A stretch of DNA of 64,000 nt, taken from the NCBI GenBank assembly GCA_963820995.1, contig CAWGCL010000015.1, positions 1-64,000 of the forward strand. The letters are read 5' to 3'. Below the pieces are notes generated by a model, which was not told the origin of the DNA, did no database searches, and saw only the letters and a program-made list of their open reading frames with translations. How positions within the stretch are numbered: the first letter of the stretch is position 1; each line of letters opens with the position of its first letter. Both the position numbers and the translations under genes were made by a program. The DNA comes from JAGTVG01 sp963820995. Lineage in GTDB: Bacteria > Bacteroidota > Bacteroidia > Cytophagales > Cyclobacteriaceae. Below are positions 10,121 through 19,778 of the stretch, piece after piece.

Positions 10121-11686
10121 CTATTTAGCATAGCTTACCGCCCTGGTCTCCCGGATAACAGTCACCTTAATCTGTCCTGGATATTGCATTTCCTTTTCGA
10201 TCTTTTGCGATATCTCAAAGGAGAGCTTTCCTGACAGCTCATCATTAACTGTTTCAGCATCCACTAGAACCCTGAGTTCACGGCCAGCCTGAATGGCATA
10301 ACATTTATTTACACCCTCAAAACCAAGTGCCAGTTCTTCAAGCTCTTTCAGTCGTTTGATATAGGATTCCATGACTTCCCTTCGTGCACCTGGTCGTGCA
10401 CCTGAGATTGCATCGGCAATCTGTATCAAAGGCGAAATCAAGGAAGTCATTTCAATTTCATCATGATGGGCGCCTATGGCATTGCATACTTCCTGGTTTT
10501 CTTTATACTTCTTTGCAAGTTCCATACCTACTATAGCGTGTGGCTGGTCAGGTTCATCAGGCCATACCTTGCCAATATCGTGAAGTAACCCGGCACGTTT
10601 GGCAAGCTTAGCATTCAACCCAAGTTCTGATGCCAGTGTGGCGCAAAGTTTGGCAACCTCCCTTGAGTGCTGCAATAAATTTTGTCCATAAGAAGACCTG
10701 AACCGCATACGGCCTACCATTTTGATCAATTCAGGATTTAATCCATGAATGCCCAGGTCAATAACAGTACGCTCACCAAGTTCAATGATCTCTTCATCAA
10801 TATTCTTCCTGGTTTTTCCAACGATCTCTTCAATTCTTGCAGGGTGAATTCTACCATCTGCTACAAGACGGTGCAGTGAAAGTCTGGCAATTTCGCGTCT
10901 TACCGGATCAAAACCAGATATAATGATCGCCTCCGGAGTGTCGTCAACTATAATTTCAACACCTGTTGCTGCTTCCAGTGCCCGGATGTTACGGCCTTCA
11001 CGGCCAATGATCTTACCTTTTATATCGTCACTTTCAATATTGAAAACAGATACGCAATTCTCAATTGTATGTTCAGTGGCAGTACGTTGAAGGGTTTTAA
11101 TGATCACATTTTTTGCTTCTTTATTGGCAGTTAATTTTGCCTCTTCAAGGATATCCTTAATGATGGAAGAAGCTTTTGTCTGGGCTTCATTTTTCAGGTT
11201 TTCCATCATTTTTTCAAGAGCTTCCTCCCTGGATAGATTAGCAATTTTTTCAAGAGCATTGATCTGTTCCTGGCGGACTTTTTCGAGTTCAGCTTTACGT
11301 TTCTTTACAATCTCCATCTGTGCATTCAGGTTTTCCTTCATGCTGTCAATCTCATCCTCTTTTCGTTTTACCTGTTCAAATTGCTTTGAAAGATTGTGTT
11401 CCCTCTGTTTAATTTTAGATTCGTTACTTATGATGAGATTTTTCTTTTTGTTGGCCTCTTCCTCGAATTCTGTTTTTAATTGCAGGAACTTTTCTTTTGC
11501 TTCGAGGATCTTGTCTTTCTTAATCGTTTCGGCATTAATATTAGCCTCTTTGATAATAAGATCAGCTTTTTCTTTAGCTTCTACTTCATGTTTGCGACTA
11601 GCGCTTTTTAAAATGAAGTAACCAATCGCTCCACCCACTATGAGGCTTGCGGATCCAGTTAGTATTAGTAATGTAATTTCACCCAT
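10121..11686 (-). CDS. rny: Ribonuclease Y
   Basis: This is a membrane-anchored endoribonuclease that starts mRNA decay. The 521-residue protein has the family's usual order: an N-terminal membrane helix (about residues 3-24), a long charged coiled coil (about 30-190), a KH RNA-binding domain (IIGREGRNIRALEAATG, about residue 225) and an HD domain with HSREVAKLCA, GLLHDIGKVW (the metal-binding HD pair) and GAHHDEIE. The length and all catalytic motifs are intact. It lies downstream of zapA on the same strand (56-bp gap), an order often seen in Bacteroidota, and is probably part of the pheT-zapA-rny transcript. Confidence 0.96.
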   Translation of the reverse strand: MGEITLLILTGSASLIVGGAIGYFILKSASRKHEVEAKEKADLIIKEANINAETIKKDKILEAKEKFLQLKTEFEEEANKKKNLIISNESKIKQREHNLSKQFEQVKRKEDEIDSMKENLNAQMEIVKKRKAELEKVRQEQINALEKIANLSREEALEKMMENLKNEAQTKASSIIKDILEEAKLTANKEAKNVIIKTLQRTATEHTIENCVSVFNIESDDIKGKIIGREGRNIRALEAATGVEIIVDDTPEAIIISGFDPVRREIARLSLHRLVADGRIHPARIEEIVGKTRKNIDEEIIELGERTVIDLGIHGLNPELIKMVGRMRFRSSYGQNLLQHSREVAKLCATLASELGLNAKLAKRAGLLHDIGKVWPDEPDQPHAIVGMELAKKYKENQEVCNAIGAHHDEIEMTSLISPLIQIADAISGARPGARREVMESYIKRLKELEELALGFEGVNKCYAIQAGRELRVLVDAETVNDELSGKLSFEISQKIEKEMQYPGQIKVTVIRETRAVSYAK

Positions 11687-11742
11687 GATTGTATATATTT
11701 AAAAATATCACAGGTTGGAGGGAATGACTCTTTAACTAAAAA

Positions 11743-12036
11743 TCAGGATTGCGTATCTGAGGAGACTATATTATTTAGATAATTAATTCTTTCCAGTATC
11801 GTTTCGTCGTTAACTACATCATATTCTTCCTTCTGGCTTTTATCTACCAGAATATCAAATGCGACCATTGCCAACAGATCCTGCTTATCATCTATTCCAA
11901 ATTGCTGAGCGTATGATTTGATTTTTTCATTTATCAACTTACCCGCTTTTCTTATCACCTCTTCATCCTCCGGCTCTATCTTCATGGGATATTCCCTGTC
12001 AGCAATTTTAATTTTTATAGAAAGTACGTCACGCAT
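11743..12036 (-). CDS. zapA: Cell division protein ZapA
   Basis: This is a small cytoplasmic FtsZ-associated protein that bundles Z-ring protofilaments. The product is 97 residues, with the globular head (SIKIKIADREYPMKIEPEDEEVIRKA) followed by a coiled-coil tail (INEKIKSYAQQFG, then LLAMVAFDILVDKSQK). Length and domain order fit the family. It follows the coiled-coil gene by 12 bp and precedes rny. I could see no separate promoter in the short gap. Confidence 0.88.
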   Translation of the reverse strand: MRDVLSIKIKIADREYPMKIEPEDEEVIRKAGKLINEKIKSYAQQFGIDDKQDLLAMVAFDILVDKSQKEEYDVVNDETILERINYLNNIVSSDTQS

Positions 12037-12048
12037 GTTTAATATATT

Positions 12049-12348
12049 CTACCCTTGAGATAAATGCATTATGCATTTGTCAATTTCTCGTATATATTCG
12101 TTAATCTGATTTTTTAATTCAGAAGTATCATCTTCTCCATCCCGTATATTCCTCACAATTTTACTAATTTTATACTTATTTTGAAAATCTATGATTTGAT
12201 CATCTCTTTTTCTGATGATTTCTTTAAGTTCTTGATTTTCAGATTTAGCAACGTTTAATTCTTGTTTAAGATCTTTATAATTATTGAGCAGGAATTTTAC
12301 TTTTCTTTCAAGATTGGATAAACTCAGATTCAGTTTTTCTCTATTCAT
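12049..12348 (-). CDS. Small coiled-coil protein upstream of zapA
   Basis: This 99-residue protein is dominated by a heptad-rich coiled coil (LNLSLSNLERKVKFLLNNY through IRKRDDQIIDFQNKYK) with an acidic middle and a short C-terminal helix. Its place between pheT (2-bp gap) and zapA is typical for Bacteroidota. A role in division together with ZapA (ZapB-like) is an inference from position and coiled-coil shape. No catalytic motif is visible. Confidence 0.7.
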   Translation of the reverse strand: MNREKLNLSLSNLERKVKFLLNNYKDLKQELNVAKSENQELKEIIRKRDDQIIDFQNKYKISKIVRNIRDGEDDTSELKNQINEYIREIDKCIMHLSQG

Positions 12349-12350
12349 TG

Positions 12351-14765
12351 CTACTTTCTGATTATGGCTCCTAATTCATTTTCAAATAACATAATAAGGT
12401 GATTCATTGTCTTGTCAATTACCTTATCACTTAAAGTTTTTGACTTATCCTGCAAGGTAAAACTTAAGGCATATGCCTTTTTATTCCCGTCGATCTTTTC
12501 ACCCTCATAAAAATCGAAAACATTTATGTTTCTCACAAGTTTGTTTTCATTCTTTTTTACAATTTTTAAAATATCATTGAAAGTAACAGACTTATCTATA
12601 ACAAGTGATAGATCACGTCTAACTTCCGGATATTTGGAAACCGGTTCAAAAGAGATTTCAGTTGTGGTTAATTCAAAGAAAAAATCCCAATCGACAATAC
12701 CATAAAGAACATCTTGTTTAACATTTGCCTGCTTCAGTACATTCTCCGTAAGCCAGCCAAAAGTCACAAGTTTCCTTCCATTAATGGAAAGAGTGACACC
12801 CTCTTTAATAATCTCATCCTGAATAAAATTTAACTCAGGATCATGAATATTAAATTTATATAATATTTTTTGAATAACCTCATAAAGATCATGAAATTCA
12901 ATAGAGCTTGTCTTGCTTCTCCAATTCTCAGCGACGGTATCACCAGTAATGAACAAGCTTAATTGATTATATTCCAGGTATTTACCATTTTCCTTTGCAT
13001 ATGATTTCCCGAGCTCAAAAAGTTTTAAATTTTTTTGCCTGTGCGAAATGTTATAAGCGATCACTTCCAACCCGGTAAATAAAAGGGTCTGCCGGAGAAC
13101 ACCCAGATCTTCACTAAGGCGATTCAGTATTTCAACATCCTCTCCTTTGCAAGCTGCAGGAACTGCCTGAGAATATTTTTGTGTGGTAAATGAGTTTGTC
13201 ATGATCTCTGTAAACCCTATTGAAGAGAGAAGGTCAGAGATTTTGCTTTGCACTTTATCCCGGTCTTTCAATGGAAATTCAGCAAGGAATCCACTACCTA
13301 TATTTTTAGGTATCTCAATATTATCGTATCCATAAATCCTGAGTATTTCCTCAATGATATCTGCTTCACGATATACATCCACCCTATATTGTGGTACGAT
13401 GGCAGTAAAACCTTTCTTTGTTTCCTCCCTTACTTCGATATCCAGCAAATTCAGGATCCTTTTAATTTCATCAGCAGGGAGATGTTTTCCTATCAACCTG
13501 TCAATATGTGAGAAACTGACGTCAACTTCAAAGGGCTTTAGTTTCTTTGGATAAACGTCCACAATCTCAGAGGAGATCGTACCCCCTGTGAGTTCTTTTA
13601 TCAACAAGGCAGCCCTCTTCAAGGCATGTACCGTGACTTCAGGATCGGTACCTCGTTCAAACCTGAATGAAGCGTCTGTTTTAAGTTCATGATAATGAGC
13701 CGTCCTTCGAATGTATTCCGGTGAAAAATAAGCGCTTTCAAGAAATATATTTCTGGTTTGCCCGGTTACACCTGATTTTATGCCTCCAAATACGCCGGCT
13801 ATACACATGCCTTCGTCTGTATTACAGATCATCAGGTCAGTGGGCAGCAATTCTCTTTCTACCTCATCGAGTGTAACAAACTTTGATCCAGCGGACATGG
13901 TATCAACAATTACCTTATTACCTGTTATCTGATCTGCATCAAATGCATGAAGAGGTTGCCCAAATTCATGCAGGACAAAATTAGTGATATCAACCACATT
14001 GTTAATGGGTGACAATCCGATAGACTGCAGCTTATTTCTAAGCCACCGGGGAGATTCTTTAATTGTTACGCCCTTGATGGTAACACCTGAATATCTCGGG
14101 CAAGCTTCAGAATTTTTAACTATGACCTCAACAGGTAAATCGTGATTGTCAACCTTAAAACTATCTACTGAAGGAAGTACTATTTCATTTCCAGTAATTG
14201 CACGGATATCTCTTGCAACGCCGATATGTGAGGTGGCATCAGCCCTATTAGGGGTCAGGCCAATTTCAAATACCTTATCTTTATAAGGGTTGAAGTGTTC
14301 TTTTACACTTTTCCCAACCGCGGTACCCGGATCAAGCACTAGAATACCTGAATGGTCCTCCCCAAGTCCTATTTCATCTTCAGCACATATCATTCCCTCG
14401 GATACTTCACCCCGGATTTTTGTTTTTTTGATCTCAAAAGATTCTCCTTTAATATGATGAAGGGTGGTTCCAACGGTGGCTACAACTACTTTCTGGCCGG
14501 CTTCAACGTTTGGAGCACCACAAACTATGGGCAATGATTCGTTATTGCCTATATCCACGGTTGCGATTTTAAGTTTGTCAGCGTTTGGGTGTTTCTCACA
14601 GGAGATCACCTCTCCAACCACTAGCCCATCAAGGCTCCCTTCTATTTCTTCATAAGATTCGATGGTTTCAACCTCCAGCCCTGTTCCTGTTAATTGCTTA
14701 CCAAGGGTTTCGGGATCGTCACTTATGTTGATATAGTCTTTTAACCAGGTATATGAGATCTTCAT
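12351..14765 (-). CDS. pheT: Phenylalanine-tRNA ligase beta subunit
   Basis: This is the beta chain of the cytoplasmic PheRS heterotetramer that charges tRNA-Phe. The 804 residues are close to the family norm. The order is: an N-terminal strand (MKISYTWLKDYI), an EMAP-type tRNA-binding OB domain (about 40-150; HPNADKLKIATVDIG), a B3/B4 editing region (about 200-390; PLHAFDADQI, TDASFRFERGTDPE), a B5 domain (about 400-480), a catalytic-like core (about 490-690), and a C-terminal ferredoxin-fold anticodon-binding domain (PEVRRDLSLVIDKSVTF to the end). It is intact across 2.4 kb. It heads the likely pheT-coiled coil-zapA-rny operon. Confidence 0.97.
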   Translation of the reverse strand: MKISYTWLKDYINISDDPETLGKQLTGTGLEVETIESYEEIEGSLDGLVVGEVISCEKHPNADKLKIATVDIGNNESLPIVCGAPNVEAGQKVVVATVGTTLHHIKGESFEIKKTKIRGEVSEGMICAEDEIGLGEDHSGILVLDPGTAVGKSVKEHFNPYKDKVFEIGLTPNRADATSHIGVARDIRAITGNEIVLPSVDSFKVDNHDLPVEVIVKNSEACPRYSGVTIKGVTIKESPRWLRNKLQSIGLSPINNVVDITNFVLHEFGQPLHAFDADQITGNKVIVDTMSAGSKFVTLDEVERELLPTDLMICNTDEGMCIAGVFGGIKSGVTGQTRNIFLESAYFSPEYIRRTAHYHELKTDASFRFERGTDPEVTVHALKRAALLIKELTGGTISSEIVDVYPKKLKPFEVDVSFSHIDRLIGKHLPADEIKRILNLLDIEVREETKKGFTAIVPQYRVDVYREADIIEEILRIYGYDNIEIPKNIGSGFLAEFPLKDRDKVQSKISDLLSSIGFTEIMTNSFTTQKYSQAVPAACKGEDVEILNRLSEDLGVLRQTLLFTGLEVIAYNISHRQKNLKLFELGKSYAKENGKYLEYNQLSLFITGDTVAENWRSKTSSIEFHDLYEVIQKILYKFNIHDPELNFIQDEIIKEGVTLSINGRKLVTFGWLTENVLKQANVKQDVLYGIVDWDFFFELTTTEISFEPVSKYPEVRRDLSLVIDKSVTFNDILKIVKKNENKLVRNINVFDFYEGEKIDGNKKAYALSFTLQDKSKTLSDKVIDKTMNHLIMLFENELGAIIRK

Positions 14766-14831
14766 AATTCTTTACACGAAATAAGCCGTAAAATTAATCA
14801 ATTGATTTTTTTTCAGCGTGTTTCTGAAACT

Positions 14832-15455
14832 TTAATGATGATCTTTATAATTTCTTTCCCCTGCGAGGACTTTAACCGTGATTTTGTTTTCAGTAGGAGG
14901 GATGGGGCAACGGTAAGCATCGGTATAGGCGCAATATGGATTATAGGCCAGATTGAAATCAATGTATAACTCTTCTTCATCATGATATTCTACGTTCAGG
15001 AAACGCCCGCCACCATAAGATTCATCCGCACTTGTTTCATCATAGAAGGGAAGAAAAAGCCAGGGTTCATCGAAAAAGTTTTCAGACTTCAACAGATATA
15101 GTTCCTGGGGTTTGTCATCAATTGTAAAATGGGCAACCGCATATTTGAAATATTTGGCTGGTTCACCAATGGTCATCTGTATATCAAAAGGGATTGGGGA
15201 TTGTATTTTCTCAATTCTGGCCTTTACATTAAAAGCCGGATCAATATCGAAAAAATCCAATCCTTCATATTGGATCTCCCCTTTTTTATGAAAGGGGGAT
15301 TCAGGATCGTTTTCCATATATTCAATTATCTCCTGGCGTTTTTTGAGAACTCCTTTCAGGTATTCATCTTTTTTTACAGAATTATCAAGGAATGAATAAA
15401 TGAACGTGATCAGAATCAGAAGGATCACAAAAGGAAAGAGATATCTTAGATTCAT
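14832..15455 (-). CDS. DUF1684 family lipid-anchored or membrane-tethered protein
   Basis: This 207-residue protein starts with a hydrophobic helix (LFPFVILLILITFIYSF), which is either a signal anchor or an uncleaved membrane segment. The DUF1684 body follows: KRQEIIEYMENDPESPFH, YAVAHFTIDDKPQELYLLKS, and the conserved block DESYGGGRFLNVE, LAYNPYCAY and CPIPPTENKITVKVLAGE. The family's function is unknown. The body should face the periplasm. It sits between radC and pheT on the minus strand. Confidence 0.88.
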   Translation of the reverse strand: MNLRYLFPFVILLILITFIYSFLDNSVKKDEYLKGVLKKRQEIIEYMENDPESPFHKKGEIQYEGLDFFDIDPAFNVKARIEKIQSPIPFDIQMTIGEPAKYFKYAVAHFTIDDKPQELYLLKSENFFDEPWLFLPFYDETSADESYGGGRFLNVEYHDEEELYIDFNLAYNPYCAYTDAYRCPIPPTENKITVKVLAGERNYKDHH

Positions 15456-15476
15456 AGCAGAATTATTTTAGTAGAT

Positions 15477-16181
15477 CTATATCATTCCTTCATCTGCAAA
15501 ACTAAAATACGAGTTATCACTGACAATTATATGGTCAAGGACAGGTATTTCCAGAAATTTCCCAGCTTCTTTTAATGTCTTTGTAAGAGATATGTCTGCC
15601 TGGCTTGGTTGAAGGTTTCCGGATGGATGATTATGGACAAGAATGATCGAACTGCCACTATGGTCCAATGCAGACTTAAAGATAAGTTTGGGATCCGCCA
15701 CTGTACCTGAAATACCACCACTGCTTATTTTATTTTTTCTCAATACATAATTTGCCCGGTTTAAAATGATAATCCAGAATTCTTCATGGTTAAGGTCCAT
15801 AAGGTCTTGTTTCATTATTTCCACCACATCTATTGAATTTGTTATTCGCGGCCTACCTGGTGAAACAGATTCTTTTCTCCGTCTTCCTAATTCCAGGGCA
15901 CTGACAATGCTGATGGCTTTGGCTTCCCCTATACCTTTAATTTTAATAAGGTCTTTTACCGATAAACGGGCTAGGTTGTTTAGGTTCTGGTCGGCTTGTT
16001 GAAGGATTTGTTTGGCCAGGTCCACAGCACTTAGCGCTTTTGTTCCGGTGCCAAGCAGAATGGCCAGAAGTTCAGCATCAGACAGGGTAGACCTGCCTTT
16101 AATTAATAGTTTTTCTCTGGGGCGGTCATCTTCAGCCCATTGAGGTATCCTGAGATGATCCTGATTTTGATCGAGTTTCAT
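15477..16181 (-). CDS. radC: RadC family JAB/MPN-domain protein
   Basis: This is a 234-residue protein with the N-terminal UPF0758 helix-hairpin-helix region (LLGTGTKALSAVDLAKQIL; IKGIGEAKAISIVSALELG) and a C-terminal JAB/MPN metalloprotease-like domain containing the metal motif LVHNHPSGNLQPSQAD (HxHPSG...D). Despite its name, a DNA-repair role is not firmly established for the family. The product is complete. It lies just upstream of the DUF1684 gene and downstream of the rpsT terminator. Confidence 0.92.
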   Translation of the reverse strand: MKLDQNQDHLRIPQWAEDDRPREKLLIKGRSTLSDAELLAILLGTGTKALSAVDLAKQILQQADQNLNNLARLSVKDLIKIKGIGEAKAISIVSALELGRRRKESVSPGRPRITNSIDVVEIMKQDLMDLNHEEFWIIILNRANYVLRKNKISSGGISGTVADPKLIFKSALDHSGSSIILVHNHPSGNLQPSQADISLTKTLKEAGKFLEIPVLDHIIVSDNSYFSFADEGMI

Positions 16182-16274
16182 AGCTGGTTGAAATTAATTT
16201 GAAGGTATTTGATACAAGTTAAAAAAAACGCCCGCGGGCATCAATAGTTTTTTAAAAATTTTGTTGAGCAGAAA

Positions 16275-16298
16275 CAAAAAATCCCGCGAGGGCGGGAT
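16275..16298 (-). terminator. Intrinsic terminator of rpsT
   Basis: On the minus strand a 7-bp perfect stem (ATCCCGC/GCGGGAT, arms 16292-16298 and 16281-16287) with a 4-base loop is followed by a run of six U. It lies 24 bases after the rpsT stop. A second GC palindrome (GCCCGCGGGC, 16230-16239) with a U8 run follows. Confidence 0.85.
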
Positions 16299-16321
16299 CA
16301 GAATAAGATGTTATAATTTTT

Positions 16322-16576
16322 TTAGCTCAGGCTGTTCACTAGTTTTGCAAGTTTTGACTTTTTATGTGCAGCAGTGTTTTTATGAATAATGTTTTTCTTA
16401 GCAAGTTTGTCGATCATCCCTGACACCTTCTTATATAGATCTACTGCCTCTTTTTTATCTTTGGCTTCTCTTAACTTTTTAATAAAGGTCCTGGTGGTCT
16501 TAGCCTGATATCGGTTCCTTAATCTTTTGGCCTCACTCGACCTTACTCGCTTTAATGCTGATTTATGGTTTGCCAT
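16322..16576 (-). CDS. rpsT: 30S ribosomal protein S20
   Basis: This is a primary-binding small-subunit ribosomal protein of 84 residues, basic and helical, beginning MANHKSALKRVRSSEAKRLRN and ending HKNTAAHKKSKLAKLVNSLS, the standard S20 pattern. It is a single-gene transcript with a clear promoter upstream (16620-16649) and an intrinsic terminator downstream (16275-16298). Confidence 0.96.
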   Translation of the reverse strand: MANHKSALKRVRSSEAKRLRNRYQAKTTRTFIKKLREAKDKKEAVDLYKKVSGMIDKLAKKNIIHKNTAAHKKSKLAKLVNSLS

Positions 16577-16619
16577 ATACTAATTATATAATATCGCTTA
16601 ATTCTATTTTTTCGGACTG

Positions 16620-16649
16620 CAAAGGTATATATTAATTTTTATTTACAAA
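16620..16649 (-). promoter_or_regulatory. Predicted promoter of rpsT
   Basis: On the minus strand TTTG (16649-16646), an 18-base AT-rich gap and TACCTTTG (16627-16620) fit the Bacteroidota promoter consensus. The rpsT start lies about 43 bases downstream. Confidence 0.6.
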
Positions 16650-16664
16650 AAGATAATTAATTAA

Positions 16665-17261
16665 TTATAATGAATTCAGGAAATTCCTGAATGACTTGCT
16701 GTTATATTTGGCCATACCTTCTTTACGTACAACAACATTACCATCTGGCGAGATGACAAAGGATGTAGGTATGATCTTGCTATAATATACCGATGGAGAT
16801 GTAGAGGCATAGGTGTAAATATTGAAATCATACCCCTTTTTGTCAAGAAATGCCTTGGCCTTATTGAAATCATCATCCAGGGATATCATTACAAATACGA
16901 TATCATCGGATGCCACTTCATTATATAGATTGTTGATATCGGGCATTTCCGCAATGCAGGGAGGGCACCAGGTTGCCCAGAGGTTAAGGAATACCGTTTT
17001 ATCTTTCAGGGTTTCCCCTTCAAGAACATTTCCTTCCTGGTCGATCAGGGTGAAATTATAGTCTGCTTTAGCGATAGGTTCCTCGTTAGAGATCTTCGGT
17101 TTGATCAACCCGGTTTTAAGAACCAGGCCCTGTACCGTTCCTATCACCTGAGTGTGCAGTCCGGTAAGATATAAAAAAGCACCTATCGAAATAATCACCC
17201 CCCATTCAATGAGTTCCCTTTTTACACTTCTTTTCTTCTTTTTCTTCTTTTCCTCTGTCAT
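16665..17261 (-). CDS. TlpA-like membrane-anchored thiol-disulfide oxidoreductase
   Basis: This 198-residue protein has a strongly basic N-terminus (KKKKKKRSVKRE), one membrane helix (about 20-38), a linker, and a periplasmic thioredoxin-fold domain of the TlpA/ResA type with the redox motif WATWCPPC (about residue 100), VMISLDDDF and the cis-Pro region IPTSFVISPDG. Such proteins reduce cytochrome c apoprotein thiols or other periplasmic disulfides; the substrate here is unknown. The octaheme cytochrome at 55.2 kb is one conceivable client, but it is 38 kb away. The gene is complete and monocistronic. Confidence 0.9.
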   Translation of the reverse strand: MTEEKKKKKKRSVKRELIEWGVIISIGAFLYLTGLHTQVIGTVQGLVLKTGLIKPKISNEEPIAKADYNFTLIDQEGNVLEGETLKDKTVFLNLWATWCPPCIAEMPDINNLYNEVASDDIVFVMISLDDDFNKAKAFLDKKGYDFNIYTYASTSPSVYYSKIIPTSFVISPDGNVVVRKEGMAKYNSKSFRNFLNSL

Positions 17262-17289
17262 TTCTATCCTGGTCTATCTATTGTAAGCG

Positions 17290-17297
17290 CAAAGCTA
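17290..17297 (-). promoter_or_regulatory. Possible -7 box of the TlpA-like gene
   Basis: TAGCTTTG on the minus strand matches TAnnTTTG and lies about 28 bases before the start codon. I see no good TTTG partner 19-21 bases upstream, so this is tentative. Confidence 0.35.
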
Positions 17298-17489
17298 ATC
17301 AATTAATCTAAAATTTAGGAATTGAATTTGCCAACCGCAGGCAGACTTGTCAACCAGAAATCAGGAAGTGGGGAACTAAAGAATGGAGGTTGTTAACCTT
17401 TGCATGATTCAGGGATTGGAGGATATAATATAAGATCCAGCGTAGAATCAGTAATCATGGAAGGACGATTTCATAAATAATTGATAATT

Positions 17490-19778
17490 TTAATTCACCC
17501 TTGTTCTCTCCAACCAATTTTTTATCCTGTCATGTTCCTTCTGGTATTTTGCCTTCATATCCTCAAGGATCTTCTGATATCTTAGATCATCATGAATAGA
17601 TTCAAAAAACGGTTCGTTTTCAAACTGGGAGATATACCAGCTTACAAAGAAGTTTTTATTATCATTAATTTCGGCCAATAATTGGATAGCCCGTACTGTA
17701 TCACCCTGAAAGGCCAAAACACATGCCAGGTCATGATGAGCACCATACATTGTGGCATATGATCGCTTAAGCCTCATACTTTCTTCACACCACCTTACCT
17801 GCTCATTAAAATAATATTCCGCTTCCTCAACTTTTCCTTTTTTCCAAAATAGATATCCGATCCGATGAAAATCATTGGGGGATGTCATCTGGTATAATTT
17901 AAACATATCTAATAGCTTTAAAGCATAATCATAACCTACTTCGCCATTTTTAAGAGAATTACAATACATAATGGTTAATATCAGGCTCTCCATATTGGTA
18001 GTATCTAATTGGTAACTTTTAAGAGCTGCTTCAAGTCCATCCTCCAAAGTACCTTCCCCCAAATTAATCCAGGCCATCTTCGTAAAGTAAGAGGATGAAT
18101 CATTATCCAGAAGAAATGCCCGTTTGATATACATTCTGGCTTCCTCAAAAAATCCTACATCAGAGTGAAAAGTAGCCAAATTCTTTAAATTAATGGGTAG
18201 CCTAGTGCTTTGATCTAGCTTAACAGCCATTTGTCCATTCTTTATGGCCTCAATATAATCTTCAAATACCCATGCAGATATTACACTTTTGTCTTCATAA
18301 ATTTGAACATAGTTGGGATTAATCTCCAGTGCCCTGTTCATATCCTGCAAGGATTTATTAAATCCATCTGGCTGGCTGGCATAATACCTCCCTCTCACAT
18401 AATAGGCTTCGTCGAGTTTGTCGTCAAAGGAAAGTGCCTTATTGGCTAATACCAATACCGAATCCAGATAGTTTTCATCCAAATAGTTACTATAATTATG
18501 CTTGTCGCGGAACGCAAGTGCGAGTCCGGTATAGGCCCGTGCAAAAGTTGAATCATACTCCAGTGCTCGACGATATAAAAGAATAGCATCTTCCAAGGCA
18601 CCCCCATTAGAATAAAGCCAAAACTGATTGTGCTGATCTCTGGCTCGCAGGAAAATATCATACGCGGTGATATTGGTAGTAGGAATGGTTTCTATAATTG
18701 CCAATGCATTTGGTGTAATAATGGCTGATAATTCATCAGCAATGGTTTGGGCTATCTCACTTTGCACACTGAATACATCGCTTAGATCTCTAATATAGGT
18801 TTCCGCCATTAAGTGATCATCCGTTTCAGCTCTGATCAATTGGGCATGAATTTTAACTTCATTACCCGCCTTCTGGACAGTTCCTTCTAATATAAACTTT
18901 ACATTTAATTCTTCAGCAATTTCTTTTACAGATAAGTCTGTTTGTCTGTATTTTTCTGTGGATGTTTTAGAGATCACATGCAGGTCACCTATTTTAGTCA
19001 GCTTATTCCGGATATCTTCTGTCATCCCATTCACAAAATATGCATTGTTTTCATCAGGACTTTCGTTGTTAAAAGGTAAAATGGCTATGGACCTTTCGAT
19101 ATCTTCTCCTGACTTGTTTATCACTTTTGGTAAATACACAAACAATAAGACGACTATCAGTACTAATGCTACTAATATGGAATAATTTCCTTTCCATTTA
19201 GATTTGCCAGGGAGTTTATCTTTAATTAATTTTTGGTCCAGATCAACCTCCATGTCAAACAATACCCTAAATACCTTGACTGGATCTGCAACATTTTTCA
19301 GGATCATTTCGTCCAGAAATTCAGCCTTGATATCCGGTTTATTTTTAATTTCCCGGAATACAGTTTCAGAGATCGAGATACTACCCTGTTCAGTGGCCTG
19401 TTCCAATCGCGAAGCTATATTGACACCGTCTCCCAGAACATCATTGTTTTCGAATAGCACATCGCCCTGATGAATACCTATTCGGAGAGGGATGTTTTCT
19501 TGATGCGCAAATTGTTGGATTTTTATGGCGCATAAAACTGCGTTTATCGCTGATGAAAAACTGGCCATTAAGCCGTCACCCATTTCCTTTATGCATGAGC
19601 CTTTGTAATGTTGAATTAGTGATAGCTGGATTTTACTGTTTTTCTTTATAAGGGCATGAGCCAATCTCTCATCCTTACCCATAAGGGCAGTGTACCCGAC
19701 AATGTCGGTGAACATAATAGCGGTTAATCTACGTTCGTTTTTGAATTTATTTTTACTAACCATTATTAGAGTTTTCAT
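17490..19778 (-). CDS. Class III adenylate/guanylate cyclase with TPR domain
   Basis: This 762-residue membrane protein has an N-terminal class III cyclase domain (about 15-175). It shows the first metal Asp in FTDIVGYTALMG, the second in KEMGDGLMASF, and the purine/phosphate region GDGVNIASRLEQ. A membrane helix follows (about 197-215), then a domain starting SIAILPFNNESPDENN (FlgO/TolB-like, often found in such proteins) and TPR repeats to the C-terminus. It should make cAMP (or cGMP) inside the cell, with the TPR part outside. The ATG at 19778 overlaps the stop region of a truncated cyclase start just upstream; a second in-frame ATG at 19760 is also plausible. No effector (CRP-type) gene is adjacent. 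Confidence 0.88.
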   Translation of the reverse strand: MKTLIMVSKNKFKNERRLTAIMFTDIVGYTALMGKDERLAHALIKKNSKIQLSLIQHYKGSCIKEMGDGLMASFSSAINAVLCAIKIQQFAHQENIPLRIGIHQGDVLFENNDVLGDGVNIASRLEQATEQGSISISETVFREIKNKPDIKAEFLDEMILKNVADPVKVFRVLFDMEVDLDQKLIKDKLPGKSKWKGNYSILVALVLIVVLLFVYLPKVINKSGEDIERSIAILPFNNESPDENNAYFVNGMTEDIRNKLTKIGDLHVISKTSTEKYRQTDLSVKEIAEELNVKFILEGTVQKAGNEVKIHAQLIRAETDDHLMAETYIRDLSDVFSVQSEIAQTIADELSAIITPNALAIIETIPTTNITAYDIFLRARDQHNQFWLYSNGGALEDAILLYRRALEYDSTFARAYTGLALAFRDKHNYSNYLDENYLDSVLVLANKALSFDDKLDEAYYVRGRYYASQPDGFNKSLQDMNRALEINPNYVQIYEDKSVISAWVFEDYIEAIKNGQMAVKLDQSTRLPINLKNLATFHSDVGFFEEARMYIKRAFLLDNDSSSYFTKMAWINLGEGTLEDGLEAALKSYQLDTTNMESLILTIMYCNSLKNGEVGYDYALKLLDMFKLYQMTSPNDFHRIGYLFWKKGKVEEAEYYFNEQVRWCEESMRLKRSYATMYGAHHDLACVLAFQGDTVRAIQLLAEINDNKNFFVSWYISQFENEPFFESIHDDLRYQKILEDMKAKYQKEHDRIKNWLERTRVN

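Noticed and set aside
11100..11621. A 173-codon plus-strand frame inside rny
   Set aside because: It is the antisense of the rny coiled coil; its Ser/Phe-rich product is what antisense Glu/Lys codons give.
16230..16239. GCCCGCGGGC palindrome as an operator before radC
   Set aside because: It is followed on the minus strand by T8 and lies after the rpsT terminator, so a back-up terminator is more likely than an operator.
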